Source: JACKIC01 sp964392305 (GTDB lineage: Bacteria; Planctomycetota; UBA1135; UBA2386). Taken from it: 64,000 nucleotides of DNA. The position numbers were made by a program, and so were the translations under genes. The notes below the pieces were generated by a model. It did not search any database and had not been told where the DNA came from. It saw nothing but the letters and a program-made list of their open reading frames with translations. Within the stretch, counting starts at the first letter, position 1. Every line of letters starts with the position of its first letter. The stretch lies in assembly GCA_964392305.1 (NCBI GenBank), contig CAYMPV010000011.1:62001-126000 (forward strand), written 5' to 3'. Shown one piece after another: positions 37,408 to 45,719 of the stretch.

Positions 37408-39249
37408 CGGCAGCGTTTCCTGCGCGGTGCCCCTCTGGTTGTCATTCCAGCCGCGCTCGGCAACGCCCTCGGGCTGCGCCGGCAGCGTGACCCGGAAGGT
37501 CGAGCCCGCGCCCAGCTCACTCTCCACGACGATGCGCCCGCCGTGTCGCTCGATCGTGTTCTTGGCGATCGTCAGCCCCAGCCCCGTGCCGTGCATCTTC
37601 TCGGTCATCTGATCGCGCCCCACCTGCAGGAACGGCTCGAAGATGCGCCCCAGGTCGAGCCGCGAGATGCCGACGCCGCGGTCGACGACGTCGATCACCA
37701 GTTCGGCGGCGTCACCTCGCACCTTGATCTCGATCGGCGCATCGTCGGCGCTGAACTTCGCCGCGTTGTCGATCATGCGGATCCAGGTGTCGGTGAGGCG
37801 GTGGCCGACACCGAGCACCCTGGGCACCGGCGTGATGACGTCGAGCTGCACCCGCCGCCGCACTTCGGGGATCATCGCCGCGATCGCATTGCGCAGCGTC
37901 GTGACCACGTCGATCGACTCGACGCACCACGTCGTCGTGCTGCCCAGTTCGAGCACGTCGTTGACCAGACGGGCGAGCTTGCGCGCGCCGGTCCAGGCGA
38001 TGTTGCCGAACTCCTCGCGGGTCGCATCGTCGAGTCCGTCGGCCTGCGCCAGGATCTCCGTGGCGCTGAGCACCTCGGTCATCGGCGTGCGGAACTCGTG
38101 CGAGACGTTGGTGACGAACTCCGCCTTGGCGCGCACCGCGGCGAGCGCTTCGTCGCGCGACGCGACCAGCGCCAGCTCGGTCTGCTCGCGGCGCCGGATG
38201 TTCTCGGCGATCTCGCCGGTCATGTGGTTGAAGGCGGTCGCCAATGCCCCGAACTCGTCGCGCGTCGCGATCTCGACGCGGCCGGAGTACTCGCCGCGCG
38301 CGATCCGTCGGGTCGCCTCACCCAGCCGCACGATCGGCTCGAGCAGGTGACGCATCTGCCACAGCGCCGTGAGCAACACCGACAGCAGCGTGCACAGCGC
38401 GGTCAGCACGAACCAGCGCCGGAACCCATAGGTGCTCGCGAACGCGTCGCGTTCGGCGCGGGACTGCACCACCAGGGCATCGAAGCCGTACTGCGGCTTG
38501 AGGAACACGCGCCAGAACCGCGCCAGATGCTCGACGCCGTCAGGAGCCCAGCGGAAAGACCCCGACGCCGACTGCTGCCCCACCGCCGCGAACAACGGTG
38601 CACCGTCGGGCAACTCGGTGAACGAGTGGAACAAGGGCCGATGGCCGTTGTCGTAGACCGCGACCTCGGCGCCAGGAATGCGCAGTTCCTCGACGTCCCA
38701 CAGCCATCCCGCATGCAGTGTCGCGACCAGACACGACGCCGCGGGATCCTCCTTGTCGATCGCCAGCAGCATCGCCAGCTCGGGCCGATCGGGCAGCGCC
38801 AGCACCAAGGGCTTGCCCATGGCCAGGTGCTGGACCTGATCGCGGTCGAGCGGCGGCAGCGGCCGGTACTCCCTGCCGGCGAGCGCCACCGGATCGTGCC
38901 GCCCGGCCAGCCAGATCGCGCGACAGCGGCTGCCCAGGAACTCCTCCAACCCGAGTTGCCCGATCGTCGGCGCCGCGCCGGGGTGTTCGCCGAGCGCCGC
39001 CCGCAGCAACTGCAGGTCACCCGCGACCTGGCTGAACCGTGCAGCGATGCCCATGCCCGCGGTCTTGGCGCCGTTGTGCAGCGACCGGTCGGTCTCCATC
39101 GCCAGCTGCGACGAGACGTGCGTGAACGCCAGCAGCGCGAACGCCACCAGGGGCAGCAGCGCGCAGACGAGGAACAGGAACACGAACCGTCGACCGATCC
39201 GTGTCGTCAGGACGCCCGGCTCGCGCGTGTTGACCGCCGGCTCCGTCAC
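37384..39249 (-). CDS. Sensor histidine kinase with periplasmic sensing domain and HAMP
   Basis: The GTG start gives 621 residues: TM1 (about 20-42), a large extracytoplasmic domain (about 45-278, probably dCache-like), TM2 (about 279-298), HAMP (about 299-352), HisKA with H384 in NVSHEFRTPM, and HATPase_c with DNAAKF, DRGVGI and HGTGLGLTI. It should autophosphorylate on H384 and pass phosphate to a response regulator. No receiver-domain gene is present in the window. It follows a 2-TM HAMP protein (GTGA overlap) and a pseudopilin, suggesting a coupled sensory operon. Confidence 0.92.
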   Translation of the reverse strand: MTEPAVNTREPGVLTTRIGRRFVFLFLVCALLPLVAFALLAFTHVSSQLAMETDRSLHNGAKTAGMGIAARFSQVAGDLQLLRAALGEHPGAAPTIGQLGLEEFLGSRCRAIWLAGRHDPVALAGREYRPLPPLDRDQVQHLAMGKPLVLALPDRPELAMLLAIDKEDPAASCLVATLHAGWLWDVEELRIPGAEVAVYDNGHRPLFHSFTELPDGAPLFAAVGQQSASGSFRWAPDGVEHLARFWRVFLKPQYGFDALVVQSRAERDAFASTYGFRRWFVLTALCTLLSVLLTALWQMRHLLEPIVRLGEATRRIARGEYSGRVEIATRDEFGALATAFNHMTGEIAENIRRREQTELALVASRDEALAAVRAKAEFVTNVSHEFRTPMTEVLSATEILAQADGLDDATREEFGNIAWTGARKLARLVNDVLELGSTTTWCVESIDVVTTLRNAIAAMIPEVRRRVQLDVITPVPRVLGVGHRLTDTWIRMIDNAAKFSADDAPIEIKVRGDAAELVIDVVDRGVGISRLDLGRIFEPFLQVGRDQMTEKMHGTGLGLTIAKNTIERHGGRIVVESELGAGSTFRVTLPAQPEGVAERGWNDNQRGTAQETLPSLHGATQ

Positions 39250-39926
39250 CGGGTCGTTCCTTCGGCCACGTTCGCGCCACCGGCGGCCTGCTGCCACACC
39301 TCTTCCGTTTCGGCGACGATGCGGTAGCCGTCCAGATCGTCGATCGTCGTGAACTCGTCGAGCCGCGCCTGCAGTTCGTCACTGGCCGCCAGCACCGCAG
39401 CGATGTCGACCTCGCCGCCGCCGAAGCGCGTCGCGTCAGCCACGGCGCCGAGTTCGCGGCGCAGCGCGGCCTGGGCGATGCGAGCTTTCTCGATGCGCTG
39501 GCTGACACCGACCACCGCGCGATTGAGACACGCGACCTCTTCTTGCAGGAAGTCACCGTCGCGCGTGCGCAACGGCGGCGGCAGCTGCCCCTCGGCCATC
39601 AGCCGCAGGTTGCGTTTGTAGCGCACCAGCGGCCCAGCGATGCGGTGCGAGAAGCGCAGCGCGCCGATGACGATCAACACCAGGCCGCCCGCGGCGATCA
39701 GCCAGAAGCGGCTGTGCATGTAGAGCATCACGGCCGAGACCTCGGGGTCCGACTGGCTGTTGGGCGCGCGGTCACCGAGCTGCCAGAGCAGCGGCCCGAA
39801 GATGCCCGCCGCCACGAGCAGCAGCAGCAGGCCGCCATACGCGATGCAGTGCAGGCACAGGCTCCACTGCAGGCCACGGTCGACGAGGATGCGGGTACGG
39901 CGGAATGGTCTGGTCCGGATCTGCAC
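39246..39926 (-). CDS. Two-TM protein with HAMP-like linker, paralogue of the 22.3 kb gene
   Basis: The 226-residue protein has TM helices at about 24-47 and 72-93, a HAMP-like segment (AGPLVRYKRNLRLMAEGQL, DGDFLQEEVACLNRAVVGV) and a long C-terminal coiled coil (about 140-215) ending near WQQAAGGANVAEG. It has no enzymatic output. It starts at GTG, one base after the pseudopilin stop, and its TGA overlaps the kinase GTG. The arrangement suggests an adaptor relaying a pilin-linked or membrane signal to the kinase. Topology is shared with the protein at 22294-22833. Confidence 0.65.
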   Translation of the reverse strand: MQIRTRPFRRTRILVDRGLQWSLCLHCIAYGGLLLLLVAAGIFGPLLWQLGDRAPNSQSDPEVSAVMLYMHSRFWLIAAGGLVLIVIGALRFSHRIAGPLVRYKRNLRLMAEGQLPPPLRTRDGDFLQEEVACLNRAVVGVSQRIEKARIAQAALRRELGAVADATRFGGGEVDIAAVLAASDELQARLDEFTTIDDLDGYRIVAETEEVWQQAAGGANVAEGTTR

Positions 39927-39927
39927 T

Positions 39928-40659
39928 TCAGTACTCCGATGCGGGGCCGAAGAAGCCGCCGTCGTTGGCGCGAATCACGTCGTCCTGCGACAGCGCCTGA
40001 CCGAGCGACACCGCGGTCGAACGGTTGGGGCCGAGGCTGAACAGGTCGTAGTCGGTGTTCAGAGGAAACATGTAGCGGTCGCGGCGACGCACGGAGTTGC
40101 TCGCCACGGTCGCGTACAGCTCGATGCCCTTGACCTCTGCGAAGGTCGTCTGCAGCGACTGCATCTCGTTGAAGGAGACGTCGCGGCTCAGCGTCGTGGT
40201 GACGGTGCGCAACAGCGCGTCGGCAGCTGGCGCCGCCGGAATGCCCGTGCCAGGGCGACCTGGGCCGGTCGGCGCAGTCGGTGCTGCCGCAGCCGAGGAA
40301 GTCTCGGTCTGCAGCGCGGCAGGATCGACGATGCCTGCATCGATGGCCCACTCCAGCCCGTCGCCGGTGCCGTCGGCGTAGTTGAGGTAGCAGTAGAGCA
40401 CGCCCCAGGGGTCGCGTTTGCCGCCGAAGCCGACCTGGTACAAGGTCAGCGGCAGCGCGCCGTTGATGCCGCGGTAGATGTCGACGGCACCGGCGATCGT
40501 GACCAGTTCCTGCCGCGCCTTCTGCATGCGCGCCGCGAGCAGCGCACTCGCGTACTGCGGCACCCCGATGCCGGCGACGATGCCGAGGATCGCCACCACG
40601 ATCATCAGCTCGAGCAGAGTGAACCCTGCCTGCCCAAGAGGTCGCCGCACGCACATCAT
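39928..40659 (-). CDS. Type IV pilin/type II secretion pseudopilin-like protein
   Basis: The 243-residue protein has a prepilin leader of about 12 residues (CVRRPLGQAG) followed by FTLLELMIVVAILGIVAGIG, with Glu at +5, so processing by prepilin peptidase and N-methylation is expected. The short leader and GspG-like N-terminal helix lead into a globular domain with an Ala/Pro-rich loop (about 125-150) that is unusually long. The C-terminal part contains NRSTAVSLGQALSQDDVIRA and ends in FFGPASEY. No other pilus or secretion gene is in the window. It precedes the HAMP protein and kinase with almost no gap. Confidence 0.85.
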   Translation of the reverse strand: MMCVRRPLGQAGFTLLELMIVVAILGIVAGIGVPQYASALLAARMQKARQELVTIAGAVDIYRGINGALPLTLYQVGFGGKRDPWGVLYCYLNYADGTGDGLEWAIDAGIVDPAALQTETSSAAAAPTAPTGPGRPGTGIPAAPAADALLRTVTTTLSRDVSFNEMQSLQTTFAEVKGIELYATVASNSVRRRDRYMFPLNTDYDLFSLGPNRSTAVSLGQALSQDDVIRANDGGFFGPASEY

Positions 40660-40818
40660 GCCACTGCGGCTATCGGAGAATGCCGATGCGGATCCTGAGC
40701 GCCTGCGCAGTCACGTCCGGGTTTTCCCGCTGTGCCTGTGCACGGCTCGCCCGTGTCGTGCATGCACTCGGGTGTGGCAGAACCCGACACTCCGCCGGCC
40801 CGATGTCGACGGCGGCAC

Positions 40819-40854
40819 AAAAAAAACCTCGGGCCCTCCGCAGAGGACCCGAGG
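40819..40854 (-). terminator. Rho-independent terminator after tRNA-Leu
   Basis: On the minus strand CCTCGGGTCCTC pairs with GAGGGCCCGAGG (12 pairs, one T-G) around a TGCG loop, followed by eight T residues. It lies 3 bases downstream of the tRNA-Leu gene and is the clearest intrinsic terminator in the window. Confidence 0.92.
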
Positions 40855-40857
40855 CTC

Positions 40858-40946
40858 TGGTGCCCAGGACAAGAGTTGAACTTGCAAGCCCGGTAAAGGG
40901 CGCCAGCACCTCAAGCTGGTGCGTCTGCCAATTCCGCCACCTGGGC
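40858..40946 (-). tRNA. tRNA-Leu (anticodon GAG)
   Basis: The 89-base gene has the long variable arm expected for leucine: acceptor GCCCAGG/CCTGGGC, D-arm region GGCGGAATTGGCAGACGC, anticodon stem CCAGC/GCTGG with loop TTGAGGT, variable arm GCCC TTTA CGGGC, T-loop TTCAACTC and encoded CCA. It lies 87 bases after the 709-residue orphan gene on the same strand and is followed at once by a strong terminator. Confidence 0.95.
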
Positions 40947-41033
40947 CCACCAGCAGGGGCGCAAACACTAGCGGCCGCCCCGGGGTTTTCAACACCTTCG
41001 GCGGCCGCCGAGCGCCTCCCGGTGCGGAGTTCG

Positions 41034-43163
41034 TCAGCGGAAGTTCGCCAGCAGCTTGCCCTGGAAGCGGATGTAGTTGTTCTCGAGTTCGAGCTGCACG
41101 TAGCCGGCCTTGAGCATCTGCGCCATGGCACGGAACTGCTGGATCTGCTGCCTGTCGGCGGCGGTGAAGTTGGTGCGTTCCCGGCGCCACCGCTCCTGCA
41201 GGAACGCAGTGACGGCGTTGTCGAACTCGCCCCCCGGCTCGGTCATCGAACGCGGCATGCTGGCCTTGCTCGGGTACTGCGGATACCGCGAACGCCGCAC
41301 CTGGTCCTCGGCGCCGGGACGGCTGATGCGCATCCAGTCCGGATCGGGCAGTTCGCTCGTCGCCTCGGCGAAGTTGAGGTAGTCGTCGAACACCGGCAGC
41401 AGGTTCTGGCCACGCAGCCAGATCAGGCCGTTGAGTTCGCCGGGCAACTCGCTCTGGACCTCGTCGCGGAACTCGTCCAGCGTGCGGATCGAGCGCGCGC
41501 CGTCGGCCTCGTAGCGCGTGCGCAGGATGTCCTTGATCAGCAGGCCCGAGTTGGAGATCACGAAGAAGTCGCGGAACACGATCATCGCGACCTCGCCCGT
41601 ACCCGGGATCTGCGGGTTGGTGAACTCGGTCACCGGCTCGGGCAGGTTGCCGCCACCGTACCTCACGGGCAGGTGCCAGACCTTGCGGAAGCCGAAAGTC
41701 TGGTAGTAGACCTGCAGCATGCGCACGAGTTCCTCGGCCATCGGCGAGCTGCCGTCGCGCAGCCAGAACACCCACGCGACCTGCGGCAGCGGCGAACGAT
41801 TGGCCACGGGCACCGCGAGCTCGCCGTCCTTGTCGAGCGACAGGTCGGGCTGGTTGCGCCGGAACACGAAGCCGGTGCGCGACAGGAACGCGACCTTGAG
41901 CTTCTCGATCAGGTCGCGGGTGCCGGTGAGCTGCGTGCCCTGGAAGCTCGCGCGCCGCATGCCGTCGTCGAGCAGGTCGCGTTCGGCCGGCTCGAGCGCG
42001 TCGAACATCGCGGTCAGGAACTCACCCGCGGGCATGCGCAGCGCCGCGGCGGCGCACGCCGACTCGGGCACCATCGCCAGGAACGGATCGAGCCACTCCT
42101 CGCGGCGCTGCTTCTCGGCGCGGTAGAAACTCTCCTGGAACGGCGTGTGTTGGCGGCTGTTGAGCCCGACCTGGCCCGTGAACGACAACGCGCCCGGCTT
42201 GAACAACAACGCCCCGGCGAGCTGCTGCCAGCCCTTGAGGTTGACGAAGCTGGCCAGCACGCGCTCGTTCATGCTGTCCTTGTGATTGGGGTTGGGCCAC
42301 GCCCCCGCGAAGCGTCGGAAGCCGTCGAACGCGTTCGGCTCGACCAGCACCTCGAAGGCGTTCGGTTCGAACTCGCCGTTGTTCTCGGCCCAGGCCTCCA
42401 CACGCTTTTGGATGCCGTCGGTGTAGGCCGCCATCTGGCCGAGCGGTTCCTCGTCGCGGTTGCCGTCGATCAGACGCTGCGACTGCTCGAGCAGCAGCGT
42501 CTGGTTGGCGATCATCACCAGGTCGAGGTAACGCTTGACGTAGATCGGCTCACGCAGCTGCGGCGTCTTGATCGTCAACACGCCGTCGGCAAGCGACGCC
42601 TCGATGCCCTGGTCGCGCATCTTGCCCTGCACGAAGCCGAAGCCCGCCAGACCCAACGCCGCCTTGCTGCGCCAGGTGACGCGCGTGTAGGCGCACCACC
42701 ACGGCGACGGCAGCGGCCGCGGCGGACTCTGCGCGTAGTCCTGCTGGTAACCCGCGATCGCGACCTCGCTGCCGATCGCGTCGCGCAACAGATCGAACCA
42801 ACCGTCACTGTCCTGCCGCACACGTTCGAGCGTGGATGCCGCATCGGCCAGCGCCCGATCGAGGCCCTCGCGCCGCAAGCCCTGCACCAGGCTGCCCGCC
42901 GACAGCTCGGTCCAGCCGCGCGCGTCGGTCAACTCGGCCCAGAACTTCGGCTCGGGGAACGTCGTGAAGTCGTCGGCGAGCCGCTCCTTGCGGGCGAAGA
43001 AGTCGACACCGCGCGGCACCACGTCGCGCAGATCCCGCAGGCTGCCCTCGAACGGGTTGAACACGAACGCCGCGACGAACAGCATCAGGAAGGCCGTCAG
43101 CGACAGGACGACGATCGTGAGCGTGCGCAGGAGGCGACGCTTCTTCTTGGGCGCTTTGGACAT
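41034..43163 (-). CDS. Large membrane-anchored protein of unknown function
   Basis: The 709-residue protein has a Lys/Arg-rich start (SKAPKKKRRLLRT), one TM helix (LTIVVLSLTAFLMLFVAAFV) and about 660 exported residues with no recognised family. Segments such as ERLADDFTTFPEPKFWAEL, YVKRYLDLVMIANQTLLLEQ and LDPFLAMVPESACAAAALRM suggest a mixed alpha/beta globular domain rather than repeats. Large TM-anchored proteins of this plan are frequent in planctomycetes. It is monocistronic, followed by tRNA-Leu. The start at 43163 is chosen because the preceding ORF extension is Arg-rich and non-conserved. Confidence 0.7.
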   Translation of the reverse strand: MSKAPKKKRRLLRTLTIVVLSLTAFLMLFVAAFVFNPFEGSLRDLRDVVPRGVDFFARKERLADDFTTFPEPKFWAELTDARGWTELSAGSLVQGLRREGLDRALADAASTLERVRQDSDGWFDLLRDAIGSEVAIAGYQQDYAQSPPRPLPSPWWCAYTRVTWRSKAALGLAGFGFVQGKMRDQGIEASLADGVLTIKTPQLREPIYVKRYLDLVMIANQTLLLEQSQRLIDGNRDEEPLGQMAAYTDGIQKRVEAWAENNGEFEPNAFEVLVEPNAFDGFRRFAGAWPNPNHKDSMNERVLASFVNLKGWQQLAGALLFKPGALSFTGQVGLNSRQHTPFQESFYRAEKQRREEWLDPFLAMVPESACAAAALRMPAGEFLTAMFDALEPAERDLLDDGMRRASFQGTQLTGTRDLIEKLKVAFLSRTGFVFRRNQPDLSLDKDGELAVPVANRSPLPQVAWVFWLRDGSSPMAEELVRMLQVYYQTFGFRKVWHLPVRYGGGNLPEPVTEFTNPQIPGTGEVAMIVFRDFFVISNSGLLIKDILRTRYEADGARSIRTLDEFRDEVQSELPGELNGLIWLRGQNLLPVFDDYLNFAEATSELPDPDWMRISRPGAEDQVRRSRYPQYPSKASMPRSMTEPGGEFDNAVTAFLQERWRRERTNFTAADRQQIQQFRAMAQMLKAGYVQLELENNYIRFQGKLLANFR

Positions 43164-43310
43164 CTTCGGCGAGCGTAGGAAGCGGGCCGGGCCGCGGCCA
43201 GTTCGAACGACCCTGCGACGCACGCGGCGCGGTGAACTTCCCGCAGCGACGCAGGTTTGCCTTCGCCGCGCCAGCGGGGTCTACTGCTCGGCTGCACCGG
43301 CCCAGCCCAA

Positions 43311-44498
43311 ATGCCAGGACTCGTCCCCAACGCCCGCTCCCACCGCATCGTCGAATCGGCCACCCTGGCGATCACCGCGACGGCCAACAAGCTGCGCGCG
43401 GCGGGCCAGGACGTGGTCTCGCTGGGCGCCGGCGAGCCCGATTTTCCGGTGCCGCCGGTGGTCGCCGCGGCCGGCGTCGCCGCGATCGAGCAAGGCAACA
43501 CGCGCTACACGCCCGCCGCCGGCATGCCGTCGCTGCGCGCCGCCGCAGCGGGCTGGCTGCACAGCGCCTTCGGCATGGACTACGCGGCCGACGAGGTGAT
43601 GGTCACCGCCGGCGCCAAGGGCGCGCTGCACATGGCTCTGCAAGCGATCGTCGAACCTGGCGACCCGGTGCTGATCCTGGCCCCCTACTGGGTCTCCTAC
43701 CCGGCACTGGTGACGATGGCTGACGGCCAGCCGGTGATCGTGCCCGCGGTGCCCGACCAGCGTTTCGTGCACTCCGCCGAGACGATCGAACGCGCCGCGA
43801 TCGAACACCGGGCGAAGGGCCTGCTGCTCAACTACCCCAACAACCCGTCCGGCGCCGTGCCGACTCGCGCGCAGCTGCAGGCGATCGTCGACGTCGCCGC
43901 GCGCCACGACCTGTGGCTGATCTCCGACGAGATCTACGCGACCTTGCTCTACGACGACGCCGAGCACGTCTCGCCGGCGGTGCTGCCTGGCGGCCGCGAG
44001 CGCACCGTGGTGGTCTCTGGCTTCACCAAGAGCCACACGCTCACCGGCTGGCGCACGAGCTTCCTGGCCGCACCGCGGCCGATCGTCGAAACCTGCGCGC
44101 GCATCCAGAGCCAGGTGCTCGGCAACGCCTGCACGATCAGCCAGGTCGCCACCGAAGTCGCGTGCAACACGCCATTGCCCGAAGAACACGACCGCCGTTT
44201 GGCCGCGTTCGACGAACGGCGGCGCTACCTGTGCGCGGAGATCGAGACCATTCCCGGCCTGCACATCACCGCGCCGCGCGGCGCCTTCTACGCCCTGGTC
44301 GACGCGCGCGAACTGCTGGCGCGCCTCGGCCTGGACGACGTGGCGTTCTGCAGACACCTGCTCGAGAAACACCTGCTGGCCACCGTTCCCGGCAGCGCGT
44401 TCGCGATCCCGGGCTTCCTGCGCCTGAGCTACGCCGCGCCGATGGCCGAGTTGCACAAGGCGATGCAGCGCCTGCGCGCCGCGGCCGAGGAAGCCTGA
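43311..44498 (+). CDS. Class I/II aminotransferase (aspartate aminotransferase family)
   Basis: The 395-residue PLP enzyme has GAGEPDFPVP (about 39-48), NYPNNPSGA with N176, SDEIYATLLYDD with D206/Y209, the Schiff-base lysine K240 in SGFTKSHTLTGWR, and R248 for phosphate binding. It is closest to fold-type I aspartate-type aminotransferases that act on broad substrates. K240 is followed by SHTLTG where many enzymes have a tyrosine-containing segment. No ribosome-binding site is seen at ATG 43311. The next gene starts 4 bases after its stop, on the same strand. Confidence 0.88.
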   Translation: MPGLVPNARSHRIVESATLAITATANKLRAAGQDVVSLGAGEPDFPVPPVVAAAGVAAIEQGNTRYTPAAGMPSLRAAAAGWLHSAFGMDYAADEVMVTAGAKGALHMALQAIVEPGDPVLILAPYWVSYPALVTMADGQPVIVPAVPDQRFVHSAETIERAAIEHRAKGLLLNYPNNPSGAVPTRAQLQAIVDVAARHDLWLISDEIYATLLYDDAEHVSPAVLPGGRERTVVVSGFTKSHTLTGWRTSFLAAPRPIVETCARIQSQVLGNACTISQVATEVACNTPLPEEHDRRLAAFDERRRYLCAEIETIPGLHITAPRGAFYALVDARELLARLGLDDVAFCRHLLEKHLLATVPGSAFAIPGFLRLSYAAPMAELHKAMQRLRAAAEEA

Positions 44499-44502
44499 GC
44501 CG

Positions 44503-45588
44503 ATGAACAACGACGAACAGAAGCAGCGGGTGCTGACCGCCGCCAACCTCGCCGGCCTCGCGGTCGCCGAGCACGAGTGGGACGTGTTCGCGCAGCTGCG
44601 CTCCATCAAGGAGCTCAAGACCAAGGACAACCGGCCGTTCCTGGTGCTCGAACTCGCCGACGTTCACGCGGTCATCGAGGGCAAGATCTGGGACGACTGC
44701 GAAGAGGCGATGGCCAACGCCAAGGCGGCGCCCCCGCTCGCCGCGGTCAAACTGCGCGGCAAGATGAGCGACTGGAACGGCCGCCTGCAGTTCGTGGTCA
44801 AACGCCTCAAGGTGGTCGCCGAAGACGACGCCCCCGAGGGCTTCGACCCCGACCAGCTCGTCGACCCGGCGCTGCGTCCGGTCGAGGACCTGGTCTGTCG
44901 CACGCTGGTGTTCGACATCGAGACCGTGCCGGCGTTCGACCGGCGCGAGTTGCCATCGACGGTGCACGAGGCGCTCAGCGGCTACGCGCAGCGCAAGGAC
45001 ATGGAACCCGGCGCGGTGATGGGCCTGTCGCCGTTCTTCGGCAAGGTCGTGTCACTCGCCATCGGCGAAGGTGACTCCGAAGGCGACATCGACGACGTCA
45101 CGGTGCTCGCCGTGCCGCCCGAAGGTCACGACCTCGGTGAGATCCCGCCGTGGCTGCGCCTGATGAGCGAAGCCGATCTGCTGCGCGCCTTCTGGGCGCT
45201 CGCCAGCCGCGCCGAGACCGTGGTGTCGTTCAACGGCCGCGGCTTCGACGTGCCGTTCGTGGTCACGCGCAGCCTGATCCACGGCATCCCGGCAAGGGTA
45301 GATCTGGTGTCGCAGCGGTGGTCGCTGCGGCCGCACCTGGACCTGTTCGAAGTGGTCGGCAACCGCGGCGGCGGGCCGAGCAAGTTGGATGTGGTGTGTT
45401 GGGCGCTGGGCATCGAGAGTCCCAAGGAGCAGATGGACGGGTCGATGGTCGCGCCGGCGTATGCGCGTGGGGAGATCGTCGAGATCGCGAAGTACAACGC
45501 GCACGATGTGCGGGCGACGAGCGCGGTGTATCGGAAGGTGCGGGATCTGGTGTTGCGGTATCGGGGGGATTGGACGGCGAAGAAGTAG
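44503..45588 (+). CDS. OB-fold plus DEDDy 3'-5' exonuclease fusion
   Basis: The 361-residue protein joins an N-terminal OB fold (about 20-110: FAQLRSIKELKTKDNRPFLV, LELADVHAVIEGKIWDDC) with an RNase H-like DEDDy exonuclease of PolB-associated type. The metal site is complete: D138/E140 in VFDIETVPAF, D249 in SFNGRGFDVPFV, and Y331-xxx-D335 in KYNAHDVRAT. The OB part resembles YhaM-type RNase modules that bind single-stranded nucleic acid. Together they suggest a single-stranded DNA or RNA exonuclease. The last 65 codons switch to GAT/TAT usage and G-rich composition. The gene is close behind the aminotransferase gene. Confidence 0.8.
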   Translation: MNNDEQKQRVLTAANLAGLAVAEHEWDVFAQLRSIKELKTKDNRPFLVLELADVHAVIEGKIWDDCEEAMANAKAAPPLAAVKLRGKMSDWNGRLQFVVKRLKVVAEDDAPEGFDPDQLVDPALRPVEDLVCRTLVFDIETVPAFDRRELPSTVHEALSGYAQRKDMEPGAVMGLSPFFGKVVSLAIGEGDSEGDIDDVTVLAVPPEGHDLGEIPPWLRLMSEADLLRAFWALASRAETVVSFNGRGFDVPFVVTRSLIHGIPARVDLVSQRWSLRPHLDLFEVVGNRGGGPSKLDVVCWALGIESPKEQMDGSMVAPAYARGEIVEIAKYNAHDVRATSAVYRKVRDLVLRYRGDWTAKK

Positions 45589-45719
45589 GGCTGGGGGCTT
45601 GGTCCCTCGCGTCATCGGTCGAGGGCGTTGCCGTTCTGGGCAGCGCGAGGTTGTGTCGTGTTGGTGCGCGAGAACGAGACACCGACCCCGAGGGCTAGCG
45701 CACCCACCAAACACCCCCC

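Noticed and set aside
40680..43178. 832-residue plus-strand open frame
   Set aside because: It is the reverse-strand shadow of the 709-residue anchored protein and crosses the tRNA-Leu and terminator; no coding evidence.
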